DNA from: Halopseudomonas xiamenensis
Lineage (GTDB): Bacteria > Pseudomonadota > Gammaproteobacteria > Pseudomonadales > Pseudomonadaceae
Length of the DNA: 64,000 nt
Assembly (NCBI RefSeq): GCF_014219065.1
Contig: NZ_JACLGO010000001.1
Span: forward strand, 62,001-126,000
Direction of reading: 5' to 3'
The notes below the pieces were generated by a model. The model worked only from the letters and a program-made list of their open reading frames with translations, searched no databases and was not told the origin of the DNA. Positions 35,733-45,141 of this stretch are shown here, piece after piece (position 1 is the stretch's first letter; each line of letters opens with the position of its first letter). A program made the translations under genes and the position numbers.

Positions 35733-36509
35733 GGAATTGTGGGTAACCTGCGCAATGTGGCCTGCGCCGGCTATGGCGATGTTCCAGGCCTGCGGGCGGC
35801 CCAGCCAGAAACCCTGTACCATCTGCGCGCCCAACTGCTCCAGCACCGCCAGTTCCTCGCCCAGTTCCACCCCCTCGGCCACCACGCGGGCCCGCGAGGC
35901 TTCGGCCATGCGTAAGATCGAGCCGATGAATTCGCGCTTGAGCGGGTCCAGGTGGATGCCATCGATGAAGTAGCGATCGATCTTGACGTACTCGGGCATC
36001 ATCTCCGTCCACAGGCGCAGGCCGGAATAGCCGGCACCGAGGTCATCGAGGGCGATGGAGAAGCCCATGCTGCGGTAATAGCGCAGCGCCCGTTGTAACA
36101 ACTGATAGTCGTCGATCGGCGATTGCTCGGTCAGTTCGATCACTACCCGTTCGGGCGCCAGGGCCGCCTCATGCAGCATCTGCAGGGTGCGCCCGGAGGA
36201 GTGCTGGTGATCGAGCAGGGTTTCCGGCAGCACGTTGAGAAACAGCTTGCCGGGCAGTTGCCCCTCGGCAAAGCGCTGGATCGCCCGGCGCCGGCAGAGC
36301 ATGTCCAGTTCCAGCAGCTTGCCGCACTGGCGGGCCACGGCGAACAGCGTGACCGGCGAATGCAACGGACTGTTGGAGGGGCCACGCGACAGCGCTTCAT
36401 AGCCGATGATCCGCCTGCCCGCGGTGGCGAAAATCGGCTGGAACAGGGTGGAGATGGCGCCATTGTGGAGGATCTCGCACAACGCGGCCTGTTGTTCAAA
36501 GTGAGTCAT
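35724..36509 (-). CDS. stand-alone EAL-domain cyclic-di-GMP phosphodiesterase
   Basis: A 261-residue cytoplasmic protein made of an EAL domain only, without GGDEF, PAS or membrane segments. The catalytic set looks complete: YEALSRG with Glu38, FLNVLPETL with the metal-binding Asn, VVIELTEQ, ALDDLGAGYSGL with the Asp pair, YVKIDRYFI with Lys, VVAEGVE with Glu, and QGFWLGRPQ with Gln. It is therefore probably an active c-di-GMP hydrolase. No clear ribosome site is seen before the ATG at 36509. It is downstream of prc on the same strand with a hairpin between. Confidence 0.9.
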   Translation of the reverse strand: MTHFEQQAALCEILHNGAISTLFQPIFATAGRRIIGYEALSRGPSNSPLHSPVTLFAVARQCGKLLELDMLCRRRAIQRFAEGQLPGKLFLNVLPETLLDHQHSSGRTLQMLHEAALAPERVVIELTEQSPIDDYQLLQRALRYYRSMGFSIALDDLGAGYSGLRLWTEMMPEYVKIDRYFIDGIHLDPLKREFIGSILRMAEASRARVVAEGVELGEELAVLEQLGAQMVQGFWLGRPQAWNIAIAGAGHIAQVTHNSCG

Positions 36510-36543
36510 AGGATGCCCAGACAGGTGAAAACTACCTTGCCCG

Positions 36544-36584
36544 GGCGGGACAACCCGGCAAGTTTCCTGCCGTGATTGTCCGCC
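36544..36584 (-). terminator. hairpin between prc and the EAL gene
   Basis: Outer arms 36544-36553 and 36576-36584 pair over 9 bp with one bulge; an inner CGGCA/TGCCG stem (36556-36560 with 36568-36572) stacks on it. It lies about 20 bases after the prc stop. No T tract. Confidence 0.45.
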
Positions 36585-36605
36585 TGTCAGATGACAGAAG
36601 TGTGA

Positions 36606-38729
36606 CTAGCCAGCGCTGGCGACCTGCTGGCGCTTGATCTCCAGCAGGTCGATGAGGATGTGTCCGGTCTCGGCCAGGAACGGATCGTCCTTGTCATCGC
36701 TGTCCTTCTCTTCCAGCGGCGAGGGGATGCCGCTGCCGTCCATCAGCGGGTCTTCCTTGTCCAGCGCCGCCAGAGGTTCTTCGCCCAGCGCCTGGCGTCG
36801 GGTGTTTTCCATGGCCAGCAGCTTGTCCTCGAATTCCTTCTGTACGGCGCGACGCTTGGCCTCGTTCAACGGCAGGTACTCGCGCTCCTGCATGCTCCGG
36901 TTCAGGTCGATGCGGGCCAGGGTGTAGACGAACTCGGGGTCCTTGGCGGCGCGGGCCTTGTGCCGGTCGGTCAGCTGCGGGATCAGCGGCTGCAGGCCGT
37001 TATCGGCCTGGTAGCGGGCCGGCGGAATGGTATCCCAGGGCAGTGCGCGGGGCAGGGCGCTTTCGCCGATCTCGGCGGTTTCCAGCAGCGAGGGGTAGGC
37101 GATATCCGGTACCACGCCCCGGTTCTGCGTGCTCTGGCCGGAGACGCGGTAGAACTTGGCCAGGGTGAATTTCAGCTCACCATGGTTCAGCGGCTGGATG
37201 GACTGCACCGTGCCCTTGCCGAAGGTCGGCTCGCCGATCACCAGGCCCCGACCATAATCCTGTATCGCACCGGCGAAGATCTCCGAGGCGGAAGCCGACA
37301 GACGGTTGACGATCACTGCCAGCGGGCCATTGTAGGCGACCCCGGCATTGGGGTCGTCGAGCACCTGTACATCGCCCTTGCTGTCACGCACCAGCACGCT
37401 CGGCCCCTGGCCGATGAACAGGCCGGTCAGCTCGGTGGCTTCCTGCAGCGAGCCGCCGCCATTGTTGCGCAGGTCCAGTACGATGCCGTCGATATTCTGC
37501 TTCTGCAGGTCGCCGAGCAGCCGGCGCACATCGCGGGTGGTGCTGCGGTAGTCCGCGTCGCCACGGCGGTAGGCCTTGAAGTCGATGTAGAAGCCGGGCA
37601 CCTCGATGACACCGATGCGGTAATCGTTGCCCTGCTCGTTGAACTCCAGCACCGAGGACTTGGCGGCCTGGTCTTCCAGCTTCACCGCCTCGCGTACCAG
37701 TGCCACTTCGCGGCTGGTCATGTCGCTCGGCGGGTTGCTCGCCGGGATCACCTCCAGGCGTACCGATGAACCCTTGGGACCACGGATCAGCTTGACCACT
37801 TCATCCAGGCGCCAGCCGACTACATCGACCATCTCGCCCTTGTCCTGGGCAACGCCGATGATGCGGTCGGCGGGGGACAGCTGCTTGCTCTTCTCCGCAG
37901 GTCCAGCCGGCACCAGACGGACGATCTTGGTGTAGTCGTTGTCGCTCTGTAGCACCGCACCGATGCCCTCCAGCGACAGACTCATGTTGATGTCGAAGTT
38001 CTCCGCATTATCCGGAGACAGGTACTGGGTGTGCGGGTCGTAGACCTGCGCCAGGGCGTTGATGTAGTTCTGGAAGATGTCTTCGCTGCGAGTCTGGTAT
38101 AGGCGTTTCTGCTGGTTGGCATAGCGCTTCTCCAGCAGGTCCTGGATGGCGTCGGTTTCCCGCCCGGCCAGTTTCAGGCGCAATACCTCGTCCTTGATCT
38201 GCTGGCGCCAGAGGGTATGCAGGGCCTTTTCATCGGCCGGCCAGTCGGCCTCCTCACGGTCGATGAGGATATCCTGGTCACTGTCGAAATCCAGTTTGCC
38301 GACGCCTTCACGCAATAACTGCCGGGCGTAGGCCATGCGCTGGTCGGCACGCTGGATCTGCCGGGTGTGCATGGCGAAACCGACGCTCAGGTCACCGGCC
38401 AGCAGTAGGTCGTCGAGCTTATGCCGATACTCTTCGAAAGTATCGATATCGGCCGCGGTGAACAGGCTGCGCTGCGGGTCGAGCTGGCGCAGATAGGTAT
38501 CGAATACCTCACTGGACAGCGCGTCATCCAGGCGGATGCGGTTGTAGTGATGGCGCCGCAGCAGCTCCACGGTATTGAGGCTGGCGATCATCTGCTCGCG
38601 TGTCGGTTGCAGGCTCTCCAGATCGAGAATGGGCATTGCGCTGTCGGCCGTGTCTGCGGCGAAGGCATTGGCGCCAAGGCTGAGCAGAGCGATCAGGCAG
38701 GACTTGCGCAAGAGGTTGGAAACTGTCAT
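36606..38729 (-). CDS. prc: carboxy-terminal processing protease Prc (AlgO)
   Basis: A 707-residue periplasmic tail-specific protease (S41A). Signal peptide about 1-24 (ending ANAFA). The N-terminal helical domain is followed by a PDZ domain (LEGIGAVLQSDNDYTKIVRLVPAGPA) and the protease core with NRLSASASEIFAGAIQDYG and GEPTFGKGTVQ; Ser480 and Lys505 are spaced 25 residues apart like the E. coli Prc dyad. Length is close to the E. coli enzyme. In Pseudomonas the homologue AlgO degrades MucA forms and so influences AlgU activity. No strong ribosome site is visible before the ATG. Confidence 0.95.
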   Translation of the reverse strand: MTVSNLLRKSCLIALLSLGANAFAADTADSAMPILDLESLQPTREQMIASLNTVELLRRHHYNRIRLDDALSSEVFDTYLRQLDPQRSLFTAADIDTFEEYRHKLDDLLLAGDLSVGFAMHTRQIQRADQRMAYARQLLREGVGKLDFDSDQDILIDREEADWPADEKALHTLWRQQIKDEVLRLKLAGRETDAIQDLLEKRYANQQKRLYQTRSEDIFQNYINALAQVYDPHTQYLSPDNAENFDINMSLSLEGIGAVLQSDNDYTKIVRLVPAGPAEKSKQLSPADRIIGVAQDKGEMVDVVGWRLDEVVKLIRGPKGSSVRLEVIPASNPPSDMTSREVALVREAVKLEDQAAKSSVLEFNEQGNDYRIGVIEVPGFYIDFKAYRRGDADYRSTTRDVRRLLGDLQKQNIDGIVLDLRNNGGGSLQEATELTGLFIGQGPSVLVRDSKGDVQVLDDPNAGVAYNGPLAVIVNRLSASASEIFAGAIQDYGRGLVIGEPTFGKGTVQSIQPLNHGELKFTLAKFYRVSGQSTQNRGVVPDIAYPSLLETAEIGESALPRALPWDTIPPARYQADNGLQPLIPQLTDRHKARAAKDPEFVYTLARIDLNRSMQEREYLPLNEAKRRAVQKEFEDKLLAMENTRRQALGEEPLAALDKEDPLMDGSGIPSPLEEKDSDDKDDPFLAETGHILIDLLEIKRQQVASAG

Positions 38730-38831
38730 CAGAGGTATCGTGTCCGGAGAGGTGAGGGTATTCTTTAGTGCTCAAATGGAACCCTGAGGTTCCCTTTTCA
38801 AACCGATTCGACTGATAACTATGGGGGCACC

Positions 38832-39782
38832 GTGAGAGGATTGCAAGCTGTTGGCGGGGTACTGAGTTGGCGCACCGAAGGCGCGGTGGCACTGGCGCCG
38901 GGGCAGGTTCGGGTGGCCGTTCGCGCAGCCGGAATCAACCGTGCCGACCTGTTGCAGAAGGCCGGGCATTATCCGCCGCCGCCGGGCACCACCGATATCC
39001 TCGGGCTGGAATGCGCCGGCGAAGTCATCGAGGTATGCGGGCCGAGCCGCTGGGCGGTGGGTGACCGGGTATGTGCACTGCTGGCCGGTGGCGGCATGGC
39101 CGACGAGGTGGTAATTGATGCGCGGCACCTGCTGCCGGTACCCCAGGGCATGAGCTGGGAGGACGCGGCGGCGATCCCCGAAGTCTTCAGCACCGCCTGG
39201 CTGAACGTCTTCGAACTGGGCGCCGCGCAGCCCGGTGAGAAAGTACTCATTCACGCCGGTGCCAGTGGTGTAGGTACCGCTGCGATCCAGCTGTGCAAGG
39301 CCCTGGGCAATCCCTGCTGGGTCAGCCTGGGCAGCCAGGAGAAACTGGACACCTGCAAGGCGTTGGGCGCGCAGGGCGGGGTGCTGCGCCATGACGGCAT
39401 TGCCAGCTTGAAGGATGCAGGCCCCTTCGATGTGGTGCTGGACCCGGTCGGCGCCAACTACGCACCGGATCATCTGGACCTGCTGGCGGTGGATGGCCGC
39501 TGGGTGGTGATCGGCCTGATGGGCGGCCGCGAGGCCACCCTGGACCTGGCCAAGTTGCTGGTCAAACGCCTGCAACTGACCGGCTCGACCCTGCGTACCC
39601 GCAGCGCGGACTTCAAGGCCGGGCTGCTGGAGCGGATGGAACAGCGTCTGTGGCCGTTGTTCGAGTCTGGGCAACTGAAGCCGTTGGTGGCCAGGACCTA
39701 CTCCTTCGAGCAGGCAGAAGAAGCTTTCGCCGAGCTGGCCAGGGATCAGATTGTGGGCAAGATTGTGTTGGTGAAGGGGTAG
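38832..39782 (+). CDS. NAD(P)H quinone oxidoreductase (zeta-crystallin / PIG3 type MDR)
   Basis: A 316-residue zinc-independent medium-chain reductase. VRVAVRAAGINRADLLQKAGHYPPPPG is the PIG3-type N-terminal signature, and the cofactor-binding segment is LIHAGASGVGTAAIQLCKALG with the AxxGVG fingerprint. No zinc-ligand cysteine set is present. The start is GTG at 38832; other in-frame starts would truncate the catalytic domain. It is divergent from prc with about 100 bp between. Physiological substrate unknown; likely quinone or enone reduction. Confidence 0.92.
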   Translation: MRGLQAVGGVLSWRTEGAVALAPGQVRVAVRAAGINRADLLQKAGHYPPPPGTTDILGLECAGEVIEVCGPSRWAVGDRVCALLAGGGMADEVVIDARHLLPVPQGMSWEDAAAIPEVFSTAWLNVFELGAAQPGEKVLIHAGASGVGTAAIQLCKALGNPCWVSLGSQEKLDTCKALGAQGGVLRHDGIASLKDAGPFDVVLDPVGANYAPDHLDLLAVDGRWVVIGLMGGREATLDLAKLLVKRLQLTGSTLRTRSADFKAGLLERMEQRLWPLFESGQLKPLVARTYSFEQAEEAFAELARDQIVGKIVLVKG

Positions 39783-39790
39783 GGGGCCTT

Positions 39791-40058
39791 CCCCTCTCCC
39801 CCGGCCCCTCTCCCGCAAGGGGCGAGGGGTGACTCGCGCCTGGGCCTGCGTGTTTGTCCTGTAGGCAATGGAGTATTCAGTGGCACTGCCGGGCATGCTG
39901 CGAGTCGCGATCACAATAGTCGCGTGGGGAGAAGCGTCGTTATATGGAGTGAGTCACCAATCAGGAATTTCTCACACACAATTCAAGCAGGAGATGCACA
40001 GCATACCCAGCGCGAGTCACCCCTCGCCCCTTGCGGGAGAGGGGCCGGGGGAGAGGGG
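39791..40058. repeat. 268-bp element with 48-bp perfect terminal inverted repeats (MITE-like)
   Basis: Bases 39791-39838 and 40011-40058 are exact reverse complements over 48 bp. They enclose 172 bp with no coding capacity that I can recognise. Each arm also contains a smaller hairpin of its own (CCCCT...GCAAGGGGCGAGGGG). The element fills the gap between the stop of the quinone oxidoreductase gene and the end of the convergent M18 peptidase gene. No target-site duplication is obvious. It may be a non-autonomous insertion or a pair of dispersed intergenic repeats. Confidence 0.85.
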
Positions 40059-40081
40059 GAGCGCTCAGGCTACCACCTCTA

Positions 40082-41374
40082 CTACACCCGCTCACAATTC
40101 AAAAACGCCCCCAACACCCTGTGCAGATACTCCACATCCCTGACCCCCGCCAGCTCCCGAATCGAATGCATGGCAAAGGTCGGCGCGCCGATATCCACGG
40201 TGCGCACGCCCAGGCGGCTGGAGGTGATTGGGCCGATGGTGCTGCCGCAGCCCATGTCGCTGCGCACCACGAAGCTTTGCACCTGCACATCGACCTGCTG
40301 GCACAGGTGGCGGAACAGGGCGGCGGTTTCGCTGGTGGTGGCGTAGCGCTGGTTGCTGTTGATCTTGATCACCGGGCCGGCGTTGAGTTGCGGGCCGTGG
40401 TTGCCGTCGTGGCGGTCGGCGTAGTTGGGGTGGATGGCGTGGGCGTTGTCCGCCGAGACCAGTACCGAGCGCTGGATGCTGCGGATGCGCTGGCTGTCAT
40501 CCGGCAGCAGGCGGCGCAATACGTCCTCCAGGAACGGGCCGTCGGCGCCGCAGCAGGAGGCGGAGCCGACTTCCTCGTGATCGGTGCAGACCAGCAGGCA
40601 GGCCTGTTGGCCATCGCTGTCGAGTAGCGCTTGCAGGCCAGCGTGGCAGGACAGCAGGTTGTCCAGCCGGGCGGCGGCGAGGAAGTCTCCGTCAAGCCCC
40701 ACCAGCGCCGGGGCCTGGGTGTCGTAGAAGCTCAGTTCGTAGTCCAGAACCTGCAGCGGGCCATGGTCGGGATGGCGACTGTGCAGCTCGCTGGCCAGCA
40801 GGGCGCGCAGGTCGCGGTTCGGTTCGATGCTGTGCGCCAGTACCGGCGGCAGGTCGGTCTGCGGGTTGACCGCAAATCCGCTGTTGACGTCGCGGTTCAG
40901 GTGGATGGCCAGGCTGGGGATGATGGCGAGCGGGCGCTTGAAGTCGAGCAGCAGGTTATGCAACTGGCCCTGGTCATCGCGGCAGGTGACCCGGCCGGCC
41001 AGCGACAGGTCGCGGTCGAACCAGGGGGCGAGCAGCGCGCCGCCATAGACTTCCACGCCCAGTTGCCACAGGCCGTGGCGGTTCAGCTCCGGCTGCGGCT
41101 TGACCCGCAGGCAGGGGCTGTCGGTATGCGCGCCGATCATGCGCAGGCCATTGTCCAGCGCACCGGGCTGGCCGAGGCTGAAGGCGATCAGCGAGGACTG
41201 GTTGCGCAGCACGTAATAGCGCCCGCCCGGCTCCAGCGACCATTCATCGCGCTCATCCAGTTGCCGGTAGCCGGCGGCCTGCAGGCGCGCGGCCAGGCTG
41301 GCAGCAGCGTGGAAGGGGGTGGGCGAGGCCTGGATGAAATCGGCCAGGGACTGGCTGGCGGCACTGTGTGGCAT
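40082..41374 (-). CDS. apeB: M18 family aminopeptidase (ApeB-like)
   Basis: A 430-residue dinuclear-zinc aminopeptidase of the aspartyl aminopeptidase family that removes N-terminal residues from peptides in the cytoplasm. Zinc-ligand motifs are in order: [13 protein letters not shown] near residue 81, [26 protein letters not shown] with the catalytic Glu pair, and [11 protein letters not shown] near the C-terminus. Length is normal. It follows rluA by 15 bp on the same strand, the arrangement seen beside minCDE in P. aeruginosa. Confidence 0.93.
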   Translation of the reverse strand: MPHSAASQSLADFIQASPTPFHAAASLAARLQAAGYRQLDERDEWSLEPGGRYYVLRNQSSLIAFSLGQPGALDNGLRMIGAHTDSPCLRVKPQPELNRHGLWQLGVEVYGGALLAPWFDRDLSLAGRVTCRDDQGQLHNLLLDFKRPLAIIPSLAIHLNRDVNSGFAVNPQTDLPPVLAHSIEPNRDLRALLASELHSRHPDHGPLQVLDYELSFYDTQAPALVGLDGDFLAAARLDNLLSCHAGLQALLDSDGQQACLLVCTDHEEVGSASCCGADGPFLEDVLRRLLPDDSQRIRSIQRSVLVSADNAHAIHPNYADRHDGNHGPQLNAGPVIKINSNQRYATTSETAALFRHLCQQVDVQVQSFVVRSDMGCGSTIGPITSSRLGVRTVDIGAPTFAMHSIRELAGVRDVEYLHRVLGAFLNCERV

Positions 41375-41389
41375 GCGAACTCCTGTAGG

Positions 41390-42025
41390 TCAGAATGGGG
41401 CGGGGCAGTCGAAGACCATGCGCTCGCCGCTGCGCGGATGATTGATCTCCAGCCGGGCGGCGTGCAGCGCCAGGCGCGGGCAGGCTGCCAGTGCCTGCTC
41501 GTGGGCGTACAGCCGGTCGCCCAGCAGCGGGTGACCAATGCTGAGCATGTGTACGCGCAGCTGGTGCGAACGCCCGGTGATCGGGGTCAGTTCCACCCGG
41601 CAATGATTGGCGTGGCGTTCCAGTACGCGCCAGAAGGTCTGCGCCGGCTTGCCCAGTTCGTGGTCGACGATATGCCTCGGCTTGTTCGGGGGATCATAGC
41701 GCAAAGGCAGGTCGATATGCCCGGCGTCCGCCTGTGGCTGGCCCCAGCACAGGGCGATATAGGTCTTGCCGGTCTCGCGATCCTGGAACTGGCGCGACAG
41801 CTCGCGGTGGCTGTCCGGGTCGCGGGCGATCACCAGGATGCCGGAGGTTTCCCAGTCCAGCCGATGCACGATGCGCGCCTCCGGGTAGCCATTGTCCTGC
41901 AGGCGGGTGATCAGGCAGTCCTTGTTGTCCTCGGCGCGGCCGGGAACCGAGAGCAGAAGGGTAGGTTTGTTGACGATCAGAAAAGCCGGATCCTCATGGA
42001 GGATACCGATATGGGTCAGGGGCAT
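41390..42025 (-). CDS. rluA: RluA-type rRNA/tRNA pseudouridine synthase
   Basis: A 211-residue pseudouridine synthase. The catalytic motif is IVHRLDWETSGILVIARD with the Asp of HRLD near residue 56, followed by LTPITGRSHQLRVHM and GHPLLGDRLYA. There is no N-terminal S4 domain, and the short length fits RluA (23S U746 and tRNA U32) rather than RluC or RluD. It lies 39 bp after minE on the same strand. Confidence 0.92.
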   Translation of the reverse strand: MPLTHIGILHEDPAFLIVNKPTLLLSVPGRAEDNKDCLITRLQDNGYPEARIVHRLDWETSGILVIARDPDSHRELSRQFQDRETGKTYIALCWGQPQADAGHIDLPLRYDPPNKPRHIVDHELGKPAQTFWRVLERHANHCRVELTPITGRSHQLRVHMLSIGHPLLGDRLYAHEQALAACPRLALHAARLEINHPRSGERMVFDCPAPF

Positions 42026-42064
42026 GGGGGTACCGCAGCGCCGCCAGCGGGCGGCGCCTGTCTG

Positions 42065-42322
42065 TCAGCGTTCGGGCAGGGTGATGTTGAGTTCGAGAAT
42101 CGAGCAGTCGTCCTGATTGTCCAGGGCGACGTGCACCTGCTCACGGTCGATCGGCACGTACTTGCTGATCACGTCGATGATTTCCTGCTGCAGCTGCGGC
42201 AGGTAGTCGGGCTGGCTGCGCTGGCCGCGCTCATGGGCGACGATGATCTGCAGGCGCTCCTTGGCCAGCGAGGCCGGGGAGTCCTGCTTCTTCTTGCGGC
42301 TGAAATAGTCGAAAAGACTCAT
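42065..42322 (-). CDS. minE: cell division topological specificity factor MinE
   Basis: An 85-residue MinE that stimulates MinD ATPase and drives Min oscillation. The N-terminal amphipathic and contact region ([26 protein letters not shown]) is followed by the dimerisation domain ([17 protein letters not shown]). I choose the ATG at 42322 (MSLFDYF) rather than one 6 bases earlier, because the GGAGG site directly abuts the earlier ATG and is correctly spaced for the later one. Two bases separate it from the minD stop. Confidence 0.96.
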   Translation of the reverse strand: MSLFDYFSRKKKQDSPASLAKERLQIIVAHERGQRSQPDYLPQLQQEIIDVISKYVPIDREQVHVALDNQDDCSILELNITLPER

Positions 42323-42324
42323 CG

Positions 42325-43131
42325 TCATCCTCCGAACAGGCGCTTGAGCAGCCCTTTCTTCTGGGCTTCGAGGAAGCGGTGGGGGACTTCCTTGCCAAGC
42401 AGGCGTTCGACGGCGTCACTGTAGGCCTGGCCGGCGTCGCTCTTGTCGTCCATGATCACCGGGATGCCCTGGTTGGATGCCTTGAGCACCGCCTGGGATT
42501 CGGGAATCACACCCAGCAGTGGGATCGACAGGATGTCCTCGACATCGCTGACCGAGAGCATCTCGCCGTTTTCCACGCGCTCGGGGCTGTAGCGGGTCAG
42601 CAGCAGGTGCTCCTTGATCCGGTCGCCCTGTTCCGAGCGGCGCGATTTGCTCGACAGCAGGCCGAGCATGCGGTCGGAGTCACGCACCGAGGAGACTTCC
42701 GGGTTGGTCACGACGATGGCTTCGTCGGCGAAGTACATCGCCAGGTGCGCGCCTTTCTCGATGCCGGCCGGGGAGTCGCAGACGATGAAGTCGAAGGTTT
42801 CCTTGAGCTGGTCGAGTACGCCCTGCACGCCTTCCAGGGTCAGCGCATCCTTGTCCCGGGTCTGTGACGCGGGGAGGATATAGAGGTTGTCCGAGCGCTT
42901 GTCCTTGATCAGCGTCTGATTGAGATTGGAGTCGCCGTTGATCAGGTTGACGAAGTCATAGACCACGCGACGCTCGCAACCCATGATCAGGTCGAGGTTG
43001 CGCAGGCCGACGTCGAAGTCGACGATGACTGTCTTGTATCCACGCAGAGCGAGTCCGGTACCGATGGCAGCGCTGGTGGTGGTTTTGCCAACGCCCCCCT
43101 TGCCTGAGGTAATGACTAGGATCTTTGCCAA
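42325..43131 (-). CDS. minD: septum site-determining ATPase MinD
   Basis: A 268-residue deviant-Walker ATPase ([16 protein letters not shown]) with [17 protein letters not shown] and a C-terminal amphipathic membrane-targeting helix ([17 protein letters not shown]). It recruits MinC to the membrane and is displaced by MinE. The start is a TTG at 43131 preceded by AGGAAGG; this gives the canonical [12 protein letters not shown] start, while an in-frame upstream GTG/ATG would add 15 residues foreign to the family. 146 bp separate it from minC. Confidence 0.95.
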   Translation of the reverse strand: MAKILVITSGKGGVGKTTTSAAIGTGLALRGYKTVIVDFDVGLRNLDLIMGCERRVVYDFVNLINGDSNLNQTLIKDKRSDNLYILPASQTRDKDALTLEGVQGVLDQLKETFDFIVCDSPAGIEKGAHLAMYFADEAIVVTNPEVSSVRDSDRMLGLLSSKSRRSEQGDRIKEHLLLTRYSPERVENGEMLSVSDVEDILSIPLLGVIPESQAVLKASNQGIPVIMDDKSDAGQAYSDAVERLLGKEVPHRFLEAQKKGLLKRLFGG

Positions 43132-43277
43132 AATGACCTTCCTGACTGATCTTGAATGTAATTGTGCAACGCGCAAAAAGCCGGTCTTGAGCGCTGTTTC
43201 CGCTGCCGTGTCGGGGCTCCGTCAAGCGGCCTAAGGCCACGGCATACGGGTGTTTGCGAATGGTGCAACAGTATCTG

Positions 43278-44048
43278 TCAAAGGGCAGCTATCTTCAAGC
43301 TGTCACCGTCCAGGGAAATCTGTACCGCCTCCTTCCATTGCTGCCGACGCAGGTCCTCCGCCACCTTGTACTGGCCGGCCACCGAGACCAGTTCGGCCTC
43401 CAGTGACTGACAGAAGATACGCGCCTGGGTATCCCCGCGTACCCCCGCCAGCGCCCGGCCGCGCAGCGGGCCGTAGACATGGATATGCCCATCGGCCAGC
43501 AGCTCTGAGCCGGCACTGACCGGCGCCAGCACGATCAGGTCGCCGCCGGGGGCGTAGACCTGCTGGCCCGAGCGCACCGGCTGGGTGATGACCCGGGTCG
43601 GCGTGCCCTGGGCTGGCTGGGCTGCTGCGCCTGGCTTTTGCGCCGCGGCTGGTTGTTGGGCAACGGCTTGCGCTTCTGGTTCCGGAGCTTCCAGCACTTT
43701 CTCGCGGCCGCGGCCGGGCGGCAGCAATACCAGGCTGGCCTGCTGGGCCAGTGGGCGAAAGTCTTCCGGGCCGCGCAGGGCCACCGGCAGCAGGCCATGA
43801 TCGCGGCAGATGCGCAGCAGGGCGATCAGGCCGGCGATATCCAGACGGTCGTCGAGCTTTTCCAGACTGATCAGCACCGGGGTGTCCTGGAAGAAGTTCG
43901 GTGCCTGCTCGACTTTTTCCGCCAGTTGCATGGCAAAGCGTTCCGGTGCCTGGCGCACCAGCTCCACCACGGTCATGGCCAGCATGCCACCCTTGAGATG
44001 GAACACCGGGTCGTTATCGAGAAGGTCGAGGTTTGCATCGGAAGTCAT
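43278..44048 (-). CDS. minC: septum site-determining protein MinC
   Basis: A 256-residue FtsZ-polymerisation inhibitor. The N-terminal domain (VFHLKGGMLAMTVVELVRQ, FFQDTPVLISLEKL) is followed by an Ala/Gln/Pro-rich linker at about residues 120-160 and the C-terminal beta-helix domain (GQQVYAPGGDLIVLAPVSAGSELLADGHIHVYGPLRGRALAGVRGD). The linker is long and low-complexity. ATG at 44048. First gene of the minCDE-rluA-apeB series. Confidence 0.95.
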   Translation of the reverse strand: MTSDANLDLLDNDPVFHLKGGMLAMTVVELVRQAPERFAMQLAEKVEQAPNFFQDTPVLISLEKLDDRLDIAGLIALLRICRDHGLLPVALRGPEDFRPLAQQASLVLLPPGRGREKVLEAPEPEAQAVAQQPAAAQKPGAAAQPAQGTPTRVITQPVRSGQQVYAPGGDLIVLAPVSAGSELLADGHIHVYGPLRGRALAGVRGDTQARIFCQSLEAELVSVAGQYKVAEDLRRQQWKEAVQISLDGDSLKIAAL

Positions 44049-44078
44049 GGCAGATCCATAGAGCGTTTGGTGGGCACA

Positions 44079-44107
44079 CTTATATAGCCTGAAAACGGCG
44101 ACCGCAA
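44079..44107 (-). promoter_or_regulatory. minC: candidate sigma-70 promoter of minC
   Basis: On the minus strand TTGCGG (44107 to 44102) and TATAAG (44084 to 44079) are separated by 17 bp, with the minC ATG 31 bases further on. Motifs are imperfect but spacing is ideal. Confidence 0.45.
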
Positions 44108-44178
44108 GCCGAATGCATAAATGGGCGAGGCTTGGGTAGAATAAGCGTTTTCGACATTTTCCAGGAATGGCCCTGCTG

Positions 44179-45141
44179 ATGACTCGTCCCGGCTTCAAGC
44201 CTGCATTGCTGCATCCCCGCTACTGGCTCATGTGGTTCGGACTCGGCCTGCTGTGGCTGGTGGTGCTGTTGCCCTATCCCGTGTTGTTGTGGCTCGGCCG
44301 GCTGCTGGGCCGTGGCATGTATCTGGTGATGCGCGAGCGCCGCGAGATCGCCCGGATCAATCTGCAACTGTGCTTCCCGCAATGGAGCGATAAGCGGCGC
44401 GCCGAAGTGCTGCGCGAGAACTTCGCCTCCAATGGCATTGCCCTGTTCGAGATGGCCATGGCCTGGTGGTGGCCGTCGCGGCGGCTGGCCAGGCTGGCGC
44501 GGATCGAGGGGTTGGAACATCTGCAGCAGGCAGCGGCGGCGGGGCAGGGCGTGGTGCTGATGTCGCTGCATTTCACCACCCTGGAGATAGGTGCGGCGCT
44601 GCTCGGCCAGCGGGTAACCATCGACGGCATGTACCGCGAGCACCGCAATGCGGCGTTCGACTATGTGCAGCGGCGCGGGCGTGAGCGTCACAACGCCGAT
44701 GCCATCGCGGTGGAACGCGAGGATGTGCGCAGCATGCTCAAGTCGCTGCGCAAGGGCCGCGGCATCTGGTATGCCCCGGACCAGGACTACGGCCGTAAGG
44801 CCAGCGTGTTCGTGCCGCTGTTCGGCGTCAGCGCCGCCACGGTCACCGCCACCGCGACCTTCGCCCGCCTGGGCAAGGCACTGGTGGTGCCCTTTACCCA
44901 GACCCGCCTGCCCGGCGCCCAAGGTTATCTGCTGACCGTGCATCCGCCGCTGGAGGATTTTCCGGTGGGCGACGAGCAGGCCGATGCGCTGCGCATCAAC
45001 CAGTGGGTCGAGCAGCAGATCGTGCAGCAGCCGGAGCAGTACATGTGGGTGCACCGGCGTTTCAAGACCCGTCCCGAGGGCGAGCCCAGGCCCTATCCCG
45101 AGCGTCAGCGCAAAAGGCGCAAGCGGCGGAGGAGCAACTGA
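44179..45141 (+). CDS. LpxL/HtrB-type lipid A acyltransferase
   Basis: A 320-residue inner-membrane lysophospholipid-acyltransferase-family enzyme that adds a secondary (probably lauroyl) chain to lipid A. One N-terminal TM (WFGLGLLWLVVLLPYPVLLWLGRL) precedes the HX4E catalytic motif (SLHFTTLEIG); DGMYREHRN, YAPDQDYGRKASVFVPLFG and YMWVHRRFKTRPEGE complete the signature. The tail is strongly basic. I prefer the ATG at 44179 (MTRPGFKPALLHPRYW); an ATG at 44167 is directly abutted by AGGA with no spacing. It is divergent from minC and overlaps the patatin start by 1 nt. Confidence 0.9.
   Translation: MTRPGFKPALLHPRYWLMWFGLGLLWLVVLLPYPVLLWLGRLLGRGMYLVMRERREIARINLQLCFPQWSDKRRAEVLRENFASNGIALFEMAMAWWWPSRRLARLARIEGLEHLQQAAAAGQGVVLMSLHFTTLEIGAALLGQRVTIDGMYREHRNAAFDYVQRRGRERHNADAIAVEREDVRSMLKSLRKGRGIWYAPDQDYGRKASVFVPLFGVSAATVTATATFARLGKALVVPFTQTRLPGAQGYLLTVHPPLEDFPVGDEQADALRINQWVEQQIVQQPEQYMWVHRRFKTRPEGEPRPYPERQRKRRKRRRSN

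Noticed and set aside
43132-43176. Longer MinD start 15 codons upstream of the TTG
   Set aside because: The extra residues do not belong to the MinD family and the AGGAAGG ribosome site is placed for the TTG at 43131.
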